From Colias croceus (lineage: Eukaryota > Arthropoda > Insecta > Lepidoptera > Pieridae): a stretch of 64,000 nt of DNA. This document shows, one piece after another, positions 54,485 through 64,000 of the stretch; position 1 is the first letter of the stretch; every line of letters begins with the position of its first letter. The notes under the pieces are model-generated. The model made no database searches, was not told the DNA's origin, and was given only the letters and a program-made list of their open reading frames with translations. Where the stretch lies: assembly GCF_905220415.1 (NCBI RefSeq), contig NC_059553.1, positions 5,914,501 to 5,978,500 of the forward strand, read 5' to 3'. A program made the translations under genes and the position numbers.

Positions 54485-56054
54485 TTTAGAATATTATATA
54501 ATAATAATAACACGGCCGTGTCTGCCCTTCGCGCTCCGTACCACAAACTAAGCTTGTGTGTGGTAGTTGGTACGCGGCCCCCGCCGGCCGACCCCTTCGC
54601 GATTGCCCCTCCGTCTCCCTGCGCAAGCATAGAATATATATGTCGCAGTCAATTAATTTTTAATGAGGTGTAGGTAACGTATAGAAGAAACTTTGAATAA
54701 TTTATAATACTATAATGGGCAGGTTAGGTAACTATAGTAGTTTAACTATAGTATAGTAGTTAGAGTTCCCTTTTTTTATAATTTTATCAAATAACTATTT
54801 GAAGAAGAAGAAGAAGTATTTTAGTACTTTTTTCTGGTTGTTCACATAGTAATTTAATTGCTCAGTTAAAATTTTAAAATTTTAATATCTTAGATTGATA
54901 AATCACAGCCCACAAGTAATTTATTATCAACCAATATTCCTCGCTTGTACAGTTCATTTGTCGCTTAAACAATTCATACCCTTTAATAACTCAGTATTTT
55001 TAGCTCGTTTTATTTTTCCCAGAATTGTAATGCTGTGCCTAGTGCCTACACAGTACCCACTAATAAACAACAATTAATACATTACAGAATGAAGCTGCTT
55101 TTCCTAAGAATAAACTTTAAAGTTTGTAATCTCAACTTGTGTTGTACGTAACAATGTCCACAAACACATACGTGATCCGTGAACAGATCAACGTTGTATA
55201 TTTTGGGTCACGATTACCATAGCATTCAAGCGGTGCACGCACAAGCTGGATGCCATTTTGTTCATACTATAGTTTAATATGTTATATGTGTTTTGTAGCC
55301 GGTTGATGCCTACGTGACGTCGCCCGCGTGGCAAAGAAGGAGGGGAGCCGGCCGGTCGCGGCCTTTGGTTGTGTTGGTATCGATAACATGTCGATAGTTT
55401 AAGCGATATTTTTAATTAAAATAAAAATTGAAAATCTTTAATTGTATCGAACGTTAACTGGGCAATAAACAAAATTAATAACGGTTTAACTTAAGATAGA
55501 AACTGTTTGTAACTTCAGAGTGCTAATGTTCCGGTTGACTAACATAATATAAAACATTTCTGGATCGGGTCTCCTCGCTCAAGGCCCGCGTTAGAAGCTA
55601 TGCAATAGCTTAAAAAATATGAAAAATTTTATTTATAAAAATATTTTACTGACTTTAAGTTGGTATAACTTCCTTCATAAATTTTCTAACTTCTAGGCAA
55701 ACGAGTTTATCAATGGTTAACTCCATTGTGTCAGTAGGTACACTGTCAGTACTACATTACAAAAAAAAAATTAATAAGTACCTAATCGATATCGATAACT
55801 TGGATGTAAACATTGCATTCAACCCTATTGTATATTTTGAGTGAACGGCTGGAACTGGCGAGGAGGTAAAAACACAACAAAGAATCAACATTCGATTGAC
55901 GAGTCAGTCGTTTACTCGATCTCGGACTGATCGGGTGTGTAAAGTTTTACCTTGCGATATAAACAAAGTACTTCCACATATTATATTCAGATCAATACCA
56001 TCGCGATTAAATCGAAAATAGTTGTTTGAACCTTTTTTAAGCGAAATTACAAAT
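54485..56054. other. Intergenic region between THAP and FPPS-like genes
   Basis: The genes are divergent and 1.57 kb apart. The first 120 bp next to the THAP gene are GC-richer (CCCGCCGGCCGACC). A partial hairpin repeat lies at 55564-55612. I see no other gene. Confidence 0.5.
55564..55612 (-). repeat. Dispersed hairpin-ended repeat, copy E (terminal fragment)
   Basis: ATCGGGTCTCCTCGCTCAAG to GAAGCTATGCAATAGCTTAA and an A-run; only the last ~50 bp of the repeat. Confidence 0.65.
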
Positions 56055-59000
56055 ATGTTCAGCTCAAGGAGAAATGCTCAAAAATTTATTCAATTATACA
56101 AAAATGAGATTCGCCGGCAATTTAGCAAAACAACGAGTGTAACAAATTCTGATGCCATGTCTCCAAGACTTGATCATACACCACTCCACGCCCAACAAAA
56201 CGAAGATGCAGGACTTCCTAACAGATTGCTGAAGTTGCAAAAATATCACAGGTCAGTGAACTCCCTTAACCCTACAGTTTGCGTAACTGCTAACAACATA
56301 ATTATGTACCTACCTATCTCACTTATATGCGTGTTTGAAATCAACATCAACCTTCCTATTATAGATATTATGCTATGTTTACAAATATTAACATCTTTTG
56401 AGTAATATTATTTTTGTTTTGTACTTCGCTTTGTTGTCTAATAGCATCTACTTTGTGTTTCATACCCGATAATTATTAAGTTAATATTTATACTGCTATT
56501 CTTAAATTGTGAATAATAATTACATTTAAATAACTAAATCTTATCTTAAAAATTATACAAATAAGCATTTTTTGTCCAAATGTAAATTATATACCTACCC
56601 TAATGACATTATAAATAGTATTATTCATTTAGGTCATAAGGGGTTATAGACGATATCACAATAAGCGCCTTATGTAATATTTATAACGATAAGATATTGA
56701 TATCAACTGGCCTCTTTATTAATTGTAAGGCAAACATTGTTATTGAACATGTTAATTGTATTAATCTTGACACTAATCAATACTTCAAAAGCTTTAGAAC
56801 TTGTTTCCTGTTATGTATCTTTATATTTATTGTCTAAGTTCTGATTCCATAGATACCTGTCGACCCTCACATCTCAGCAAATGCCACTGGCCGCCCGAGG
56901 ACTGGCTGTCTCCAAAGATCAGTCCCGGGAGTTCATGGCTTGCTTCCCGGACATCGTGAGGGACCTCACTGAATCTGATAAGCATCTTGACGTGCCAGAA
57001 GCCAGCAAATGGTTGGCTAAGGTACGTTCTATGTTGCTTTTGTCAGTCTGTGGGCAGAGTCATATAGAACTTAACTGTTTTTCTAATCCATTGGCTTTTT
57101 TCCGTACTTGAATTACAAACTTGTATAGGAGACGGAAAACAGGTTATTAGAAATCAAACAGAGGCAGGTCTATTTATAGCTTAGACTTTGGTCGTGGGGC
57201 TACGAACATAAGATGCCTTCAACGAGAAATAAATAAACTTACCTATTATTAAATTATATAAAAGGTATTGTGTCTTACGTTTAATAGTTTGTTTGTTTGA
57301 GTTTGTTTGTTTGCTTGCTTGAACGCACTAGTATCAGGAACCACGGGCCGGATTTGAAAAATTATTTCATTGCTTTAATATTTCATCACGCTAAGACTAA
57401 ATAGGAGCCGAGCAATGCGGTTAAAACCGCGGCGCGCAGTTAGTGTGTTATGTTTTATACTCGTGATTAAGATTAAGATTTTTTTTAAACGTTTTAAAGT
57501 GATTAAAAAAATACCTACAGTCAAGTACGCAAACCTGAAATACAAATAAGGAATACTTTTTATATAAATTGTTACTCGTACTTTAATAAGATCTTCAATC
57601 AAGTAACGCTAAAAAATATCTTAACGATCCAAGATTACTTAATCAATGAATAGGTCATTAATGAATAATGATTGAGGTAATTAGGTATTTTAATTGAACG
57701 AAATAAAGTAGAAAATCAATATCTGTTTTGCAATTAGGTTCGCTATTACCTGAAGGAGGTTACGATACGAGAGATAAATTGTTGCAAGTTGCTTTTTTAA
57801 GAGGTGAAAACGACTTCTGAAATAATTTAGTTGCGTAAATGCGCAATTGAAGTTTTTTATTTATCTACAATTTAGGTTAAATAAAGTACATAGTTTGAAT
57901 AGGTACCTATGAAAATAAATAAATGATTAGTTACCAACGTTTTACTTACCTAATCTTAATATATGTACCTATTTAAATCTCGTGTCACAATGTTTGTCCT
58001 CAATGGACTCCTAAACCACTAAACCGATTATAATAAAATTCGCACACCATGTGCAGTTCGATCCAACTTGAGAGATAGGATAGGTTTTATCCCGGAAATC
58101 CCACGAGAAAGGGAACTATGCGGGGTTTTCTCTGAAAACGCGGGCGAAGCCGCGGGCGGAAAGCTAGTTTTATTATATAAGTATTTACATAGTAATGACC
58201 TAATAACTTACTAGTCAATGTGGGTAATTGTGAACAGGGTTGATTGGAAACAACTCCACATATACTTAGGTACACTTTATTAAAAGTGTGTGTATGAGTA
58301 TAAACTCATTCGAAATCACTCCTATTTTACAACTGTAAATAATATTTCGATTTATTGATCCGATTCCGGTTTTTCAAACGTTTGTAAATACATCTGACTG
58401 ATTATAGAAAAAATCTTGTTAGGTAGTTGTTTACAATCACCCCTGATCACAATTACCCACTATATGTTTTACACCTACCTATGTACTTATGTAGGTATAT
58501 TGTAGGTAAAGAACATTTTATGGATAACTATTACAATGATCTTTACTCAGATTCTCTAACGTCAAATCTATCTATTATAGAGCAGGCTCCAAGGAGATGT
58601 TCGTTTGCAAAAATAGCGGACCTAAATCTGACTTCGGATATATATTGTATAGATCCCAGACATCCTATAAACAGATGTTGCCAACCAGTTTTGTGGTCCC
58701 CCTCTCCCCACCCCGGGAATTAAATATGGCATACAAATAAAAAAATAAAAATTTCCAAAACATGCCGTGTGGGGTATCAAATGAAAGAGCTTATTGAGTA
58801 GATCACGAATATATAGCATACTATAACATTTCTTACACTTTCTCTAAGATTTTTTAGAAAATTTACGAAAATGCTCCATTTTTGAGTTAACTTTAAACCA
58901 CTATAGATTGAAAACTCATGATTCATATATTTTTTAAATTATTATTTTAAATAATTAACAATAGTCCATTGTTTACGATTCAATAGTTTGTAATAAGTGA

Positions 59001-62000
59001 GCTATATGTATGTGGTGGATTTGATGACCCCACAAAATGTTTTAAATTGCAAGGCGCAACTTTCACTGAAGTTACCGATTTGAAATCTAATCACACAGAG
59101 GCTGATTCAAGAATGTTCTGCCATATTGCAGAGATAATTATTCTAAGCCCTGACACCGATATTTTTGTATTAGGCCTTTATTTCTGGCATAAACTTGAAA
59201 ATATACTCGCCATCTTTGAATGCTCCCCCCACTCCCCCATGCAACTATTTCACTGTACGAACTATTGAATCGTAAACAATGGACTATTGTTAATTATTTA
59301 AAATAATAATTTAAAAAATATATTCATGAGTTTTCAATCTATAGTGGTTTAAAGTGGAGTTCAAAAATGGAGCATTTTCGTAAATTTTCTAAAAAATCTT
59401 AGAGAAAGTGTAAGAAATGTTATAGTATGCTATATATTCGTGATCTACTCAATAAGCTCTTTCATTTGATACCCCACACGGCATGTTTTGGAAATTTTTA
59501 TTTTTTTATTTGTATGCCATATTTAATTCCCGGGGTGTGGAGAGGGGGACCACAAAACTGGTTGGCAACATCTGTCTATAGGATGTCTGGGATCTATACA
59601 ATATATATCAGAAGTCAGATTTAGGTCCGCTATTTTTGCAAACGAAACTCCACTGAGAGTCCGGTCTATTAGTACATTTAGTATATTTTACATAAATTAT
59701 ATCAGATTAAAACTTGATTTATATATCAATAACTTTATATATTTTGCAAAACTTGTTTTAAATGAGCATTTATAATCCCTGGTGTTATTACTCTTTACCT
59801 ACATGTCATAAATATGATTGACTCCTTATCAATATTTCACTCCAGTCTCCATCGTTACTCGCTATGCTGTATTTATGTTTGCAAAATAAAACTTTTCCCT
59901 AAATTCAAGGTCTTTTGGCGAGATATCGCTATCAAGCATACTCAATGAAATTGCCGATCGTGCTTCGTTCTCGTTGTAGGTACCTCATTGAACTTTTTTG
60001 TTTCAGCTTTTGCAGTACAACGTGCCAAATGGAAAGAAAAATCGCGGCCTAGCAACAGTACTCGCATACAAGATGTTGGAAAAGAGGGAAAATTTGACGC
60101 CCGAAAACATACACTTAGCCAATATAATGGGCTGGTGTACAGAAATGGTTAGTACAATTATTATACCTACAACGCTACTGTTTTTTTTTGTTTTCATTAC
60201 CTACTTTAAAAGACAAAAGGCATTTTTTGTTAACGTATAATATAATCACTATTGTCACGCAATAGAAGCACGCAAATATTAAAAAATGCTCTTCATAAAA
60301 ACCTGTCATTCATTTTAATTCTTCAACCTTGATTAAATGGTTAGCATATAAATGGTGCTAAACAAACTCTTTTACATAATATAATATATACGAAAACAAT
60401 ATCTGATATTATCATATCCAAATATGTCTATCTAAGTAGTAATATATTTAGCGGATCGGCAAATACACGTTGCTATGAGATAACAATTTATAATATTATT
60501 AAACCATAAGTAACTAGAGATAAACAATTCTAATATTATGTTTGCCGCTCACTCTTATAAAACGACATAATATAATTAAAACATAATAGTTCAGGATACA
60601 TCGCCCATTTTTGCAAGTGACTATAACTATCAAGCTAATTTCCCGTTTGTAGCTTTATTTGGATGAGACGCCCAATAATTTCTTGTACGAAAGTCTCGAT
60701 TGTGGTAGCTAACAGAGATAACAAGGATAAAAATTTTTGATTTGATGGTTCTCAAATATTTATTACTAACTGAATGAATTTTTTTTGTTCAATCTCAAGA
60801 TAATTACCTAAATTATTCGAAAAAACATTTGTCCTACAAAATCTATGGTTTGTTCAAAGAGTCCCCCTTTCCAAAGTGTATCGATAACGAGGTCATCATA
60901 AATGATTACTAACAAGCTGATTTTTTTGTTTTCACTGTTAATGTTTATATAATTCAACAGACATATTTTCCTACAAATTGCGTAATAAATATTTGAGAAC
61001 CATCAAATCAAAAAATTTTATCCTTGTTATCTCTTTTAGCTACCACAATCGAGATTTTCGTACACGAAATTATTCGGTGTCTCATCAAAATAAAGCTACA
61101 AACGGAAAATCAGCCTATCCTGAACTATAAAGAAAACTTTCTAAAAATAAATTACTTGCATCAAAAATCGAGAAGATAGTTATTACGTCGACTCCGCTGT
61201 TACTTACTAAGTAGTTATTTATTGTTGCCTCACAATTATTAAAAAAAATACCCACTTAAATATTTAAGAGTTCGATCAACATTTTGAGTTTACCTTATCT
61301 ATAAAGATTTTGATTGTGGTAGGGTCTAAATTTGATAATCATTTCAGTTCCACGCGCTGCAAATGGTCTCATCAGATATAATTGAAGGGAGGGAGATGAG
61401 GAGAGGAGTTCCCTGTTGGTATCGCCGACCCGACGTGGGTCTGAGTGGTGTGAACGACACTAGTATGATCCAAGCAGCAATGTACTCTACTCTAAAACGA
61501 CACTTTTCGGCAAAGCCATACTACAAGAACGTTCTGGAAATGTTCAATGAGGTATGGAATATGGATACTACAAAATGCAATTATACGGACACATATTACT
61601 AAGACAACAATGCAATTCAAATATCCATGTACCTACTTAATTAATTAAAACCGTGTTGTATAAAGTACAATATAAATTTACAGATGCTGCTGAAATGTTC
61701 CATTGGACAATATTTAGTCAAACAAATTTCAAAAACAGATAAACCAGATTTATCTCAATTTACTATGGAAAAATATGAAGCTATCACAAAATACAAGACT
61801 TCCTATTACACCTTCCAAATGCCTGTCAGTTTGGCGCTGTTAATGTCTGGAGTTGATGATCCAGAAACACACAGACAAGCTAAAACAATTCTTTTGGAAA
61901 TGGGAGAATTTTTCCAAATTCAAGTAAGTTTCGATCCAACTTGGAAGTAATGCATGTAATAAGATGGGACAATATAGAATGTGAATTCCAATCTTCTCAT

Positions 62001-62637
62001 GGGACTAATGCTTAGTTTTAATGTAATATTGTGTTAAATATTACAGTAATAAAAGAGATGGATTTTACATTTTTTATAAGTGAATCAAGAACAGAATTAT
62101 TTCTTCTTATTATTTATTCAAGCTAAAATAAAATTTATATAACCATAATGATTTACTAATAAATTATGGCAATAATATGGAATGGTGTTTGATTACCACA
62201 TTAAAATGCTATAAATTACCTGATAAAAAAATATTAATGTGGAAATTTAAAACTATCTATGATTAAATGTCTATAATATCTATTATTATTTTTATTTCTA
62301 GGATGATTTCCTTGACTGCTTTGGAGATCCAGCTGTAATGGGCAGACAGGGGACTGATATTCAGGAAGGCAAATGCACTTGGCTTGCTGTTGTAGCCCTA
62401 CAAAGGGCAACACCGGAACAAAGAGAGTTAATGGAGAATCACTATGCAAGCTCCAACCCCGAAGATGTGAATAAAATCAAAGACTTATACGAAGAGTTAG
62501 AATTACCTCACACATATTCTGTCTATGAAGAAGCTACATATGATCTCATCAGAACACAAATTCAACAAGTTACTCGAGGTCTTCCACATGATTTATTCTT
62601 TAAAATTCTGGATAATATCTTTAGGCAGCGTGCTTAA
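56055..62637 (+). CDS. FPPS-like: Farnesyl diphosphate synthase-like protein with degenerate first Asp-rich motif
   Basis: Exons 56055-56251, 56853-57021, 60007-60147, 61348-61551, 61684-61923 and 62302-62637 join in phase to 428 residues. FPPS condenses IPP with DMAPP and GPP to make farnesyl diphosphate, the precursor of juvenile hormone. Conserved parts: VPNGKKNRGL near 127, LANIMGWCTEM, MRRGVPCWYR (186-195), KYKTSYYTF, the second Asp-rich motif DDFLDCFGD at 318-326, and GKCTWL. At the first motif, normally DDxxD, it reads SDIIE (178-182), and the aromatic pair before it is Leu-Gln. The Arg/Ser-rich N-terminus could be a mitochondrial signal. I chose ATG 56055 because the frame upstream opens only from TTG. 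AATAAA occurs at 62749 and 62823. Lepidoptera carry several divergent FPPS paralogues; catalytic activity is uncertain. Confidence 0.93.
57275..57450 (+). mobile_element. Lep1-like Helitron fragment
   Basis: GTTTGTTTGAGTTTGTTTGT, CGCACTAGTATCAGGAACCA, then CTAAGACTAAATAGGAGCCG and GGCGCGCAGTTAGTGTG. Related to 33096-33256. Confidence 0.6.
57975..58172 (+). mobile_element. Lep1-like Helitron fragment
   Basis: CTCGTGTCACAATGTTTGTC, CTAAACCACTAAACCGATTA, then GGTTTTATCCCGGAAATCCC and GCGAAGCCGCGGGCGGAAAG, CTAGTTTTA. Same subfamily as the reversed copy at 20796-20993. Confidence 0.65.
58594..59652. mobile_element. Foldback element with ~390-bp arms and a captured coding fragment
   Basis: Left arm to about 58993 and right arm from about 59262 are inverted copies, with outer block TTCGTTTGCAAAAATAGCGG and inner block AATAGTCCATTGTTTACGAT. 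The 270-bp spacer carries coding-like DNA at 59047-59268. Exact outer ends are uncertain, and I found no clear target duplication. Confidence 0.7.
59047..59268 (+). pseudogene. Captured coding fragment in the foldback spacer
   Basis: Reads GATFTEVTDLKSNHTEADSR, MFCHIAEI, then IILSPDTDIFVLGLYFW. The pattern E-A-D-[ST]-R-M followed by S-P-D-T-D-[VI] is one I recall from large families of uncharacterised repeat-associated proteins in arthropods and cnidarians. It lacks both ends of such a protein. The upstream codons before ATG (TTTAAATTGCAAGGC) stay in frame. Confidence 0.5.
60589..61125. mobile_element. TA-flanked MITE with long inverted arms in FPPS-like intron 3
   Basis: 537 bp; arms of about 200 bp start GTTCAGGATA and share CCGTTTGTAGCTTTATTT, CTCGATTGTGGTAGCTAA and GATTTGATGGTTCTCAAATA. 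TA lies on both sides (60587-60588, 61126-61127). Tc1/mariner type is likely. Confidence 0.7.
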
Positions 62638-64000
62638 TTATTTCTATTTAAAAGATGTGATGTTAATTGTTAGTTTACCTAGTTTTAAGTAATGTAGGAC
62701 TGAAAAAGGTTTATCAGAAGGTTATATAAAAGTTATAGAAAGTTACAAAATAAACTGAATAAGGCATAAGCACTGTATTAAGTATGTGATAAGATTATAA
62801 TAAGCTTATGTAATGTGCACAAAATAAATGGAGGTGTTAATTAAAAATGATATTTCATTTCACATCTCCACAACAAATCTGTTAAGTACCAATAACAATA
62901 TGTTGTTCGCAGAAATCACAATTTAGATTGTGATTTCTGAAAAACAGCTAAAAAATAATCTTTAGGTACCTACTTATTTTATCATTTTACATCTTTTTGA
63001 AACAAATTTAGTGTAATTGGGCATATGAGTGCTAAGATTACTTTCAGGGTCCTATAAACTATTTATTCTAAACTAGCTAGCTGCATGATAGACAATAAAT
63101 AAAAAGTTATATACATCACAAAACTATAGAGTACGGATAACAATAACAACAGTAAGCGCGCGAAGTGGAAATTGTATTTGATTTATGATTTTTGTGTCTA
63201 AAGACAGGTAGGTAGCCTAGATAGTGATATAGATTTTAGTTTTCATCACGTTTTCATCGGAATGAAATATCGCATTTCCACGGGATTTCCCTTTGACTTC
63301 GTTAGCGAAAATTGAGAAATCCATATGACATAGTAAATGATATGCAAAGATAATAGATAAAAATTAAAATTTACCTTACCAGTGATTGTTGATCAGCATT
63401 GCATTTGATTTGATTTTTAGTTCAAAAGGTGTACAGGAATCCGTAAATCGTAGGGACTAGGGAGTGTGAGTAAAATGGTATGGGCCGAACTGTGGAAAAA
63501 TTCTTGTCCGAAGTTCTATGCTGTGGTTCTATGATAATTTTATTCTCAGTGTCTGAAACATTTTCTTTTTGGTGAACTTATCTATATAGAAATATAATTT
63601 AAACTATAATTATAATACCTATTTGCTTAATTTTATTTTCGTCAAACTGAAATTGCGTTGCAAACTTTAGAAAAGTAAAAAAATACCTACGCTATTTGCG
63701 TTTGATGAGACTTGCTAGGCGCGAAAATTTTAACAAAAACAATTTTTTTTTAATAATTTATACCTATACATGGATACAAGGCCTTCATCGCAATCATCAC
63801 AGATTAAGTATTAGTTACTACGTAAGCAATCATAAAGTTATATTTCTTGCCAGTCTAAAAAATTTATGCATGAAATTTATCATATTAAATATATTTAACC
63901 GTTATTATATTTATTGGAACCGTGCCGTGGGATTATATTTAAATTATATTTATTGGAACCGTGCTGGAACCCTGTGCTGGAACCCAAACTCCTAAGAGCG
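62638..64000 (+). other. 3' flank of the FPPS-like gene
   Basis: Holds two AATAAA signals (62749, 62823), a hairpin at 62910-62939, a Helitron-like relic near 63244 (TCACGTTTTCATCGGAATGA, GATTTCCCTTTGACTTCGTT) and, at the window edge, two tandem copies of TTATATTTATTGGAACCGTG-like units (63903 on). No further gene is supported. Confidence 0.5.
62910..62939. repeat. Perfect 13-bp hairpin downstream of the FPPS-like gene
   Basis: CAGAAATCACAAT, loop TTAG, ATTGTGATTTCTG. It lies 82 bp after the second AATAAA. Too short for a typical microRNA precursor and not followed by a T-run. Confidence 0.7.

Larger units (their letters stand above)
57022..60006 (+). other. FPPS-like gene intron 2 with repeats
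   Basis: A 3-kb intron containing two Helitron fragments (57275-57450, 57975-58172) and a 1.06-kb foldback element (58594-59652). The rest is AT-rich. Confidence 0.6.

Noticed and set aside
58427..58819. Frames at 58427-58819 and 59427-59624
   Set aside because: The minus-strand frame at 58622-58819 and the plus-strand frame at 59427-59624 give the same peptide because they lie on opposite arms of the foldback element; no evidence of coding.
62910..62939. Intrinsic terminator or microRNA
   Set aside because: The stem is perfect but only 13 bp, has no T-run, and is too short for a standard microRNA precursor; intrinsic terminators are not expected in this genome.
1..64000. tRNA or rRNA genes
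   Set aside because: I saw only SINE-type tRNA-like heads (such as near 26990) without a complete cloverleaf, and no rRNA core sequence.

Overview
The window is nuclear DNA of a moth or butterfly. It is AT-rich, the genes are split by canonical GT-AG introns, and it carries many copies of typical lepidopteran repeats (Lep1-type Helitron fragments ending in CTAGT, a tRNA-type SINE, TTA- and TA-flanked MITEs). The four large genes encode conserved metazoan proteins. No bacterial, viral or CRISPR features were seen. The exon models below were built by hand from splice signals and reading-frame continuity; every internal junction given keeps phase.

Layout. (1) 1629-28299, + strand: the 3' three quarters of a Dscam-family cell-surface receptor gene (Ig6 second half to the C-terminus; the 5' end lies outside the window). 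Its introns hold a dead Tc1/mariner copy, a TTAA-flanked piggyBac-type MITE, a palindromic hAT-type MITE, a 1.9-kb CTAA-flanked element and a 12-bp satellite. (2) 32301-37148, - strand: a complete 11-exon CWF19L1 homologue, convergent with Dscam. (3) 37508-40586: a 3.1-kb transposon with ~700-bp inverted arms and a broken THAP domain, sitting between CWF19L1 and (4) 41195-43063, + strand: an intronless NELF-B gene. (5) 43064-53216: a 10-kb gene-free repeat nest containing a second THAP-bearing element and a 2-kb element inserted into an older repeat. (6) 53217-54484, - strand: a two-exon gene for a small THAP-domain protein. (7) 56055-62637, + strand: a six-exon farnesyl-diphosphate-synthase-like gene whose first aspartate-rich motif is degenerate.

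The genes are unrelated housekeeping or neuronal functions (cell recognition, RNA metabolism, transcription elongation control, isoprenoid metabolism); I see no operon-like logic. CWF19L1 and NELF-B are divergent, and their shared upstream region was about 0.9 kb before the THAP element and a short repeat inserted.

The items most worth a second look are the FPPS-like enzyme lacking a canonical first DDxxD, a duplicated cytoplasmic exon in the Dscam gene, three THAP modules within 17 kb (two in transposons, one in an apparent host gene), and several structured non-autonomous elements with captured coding fragments.
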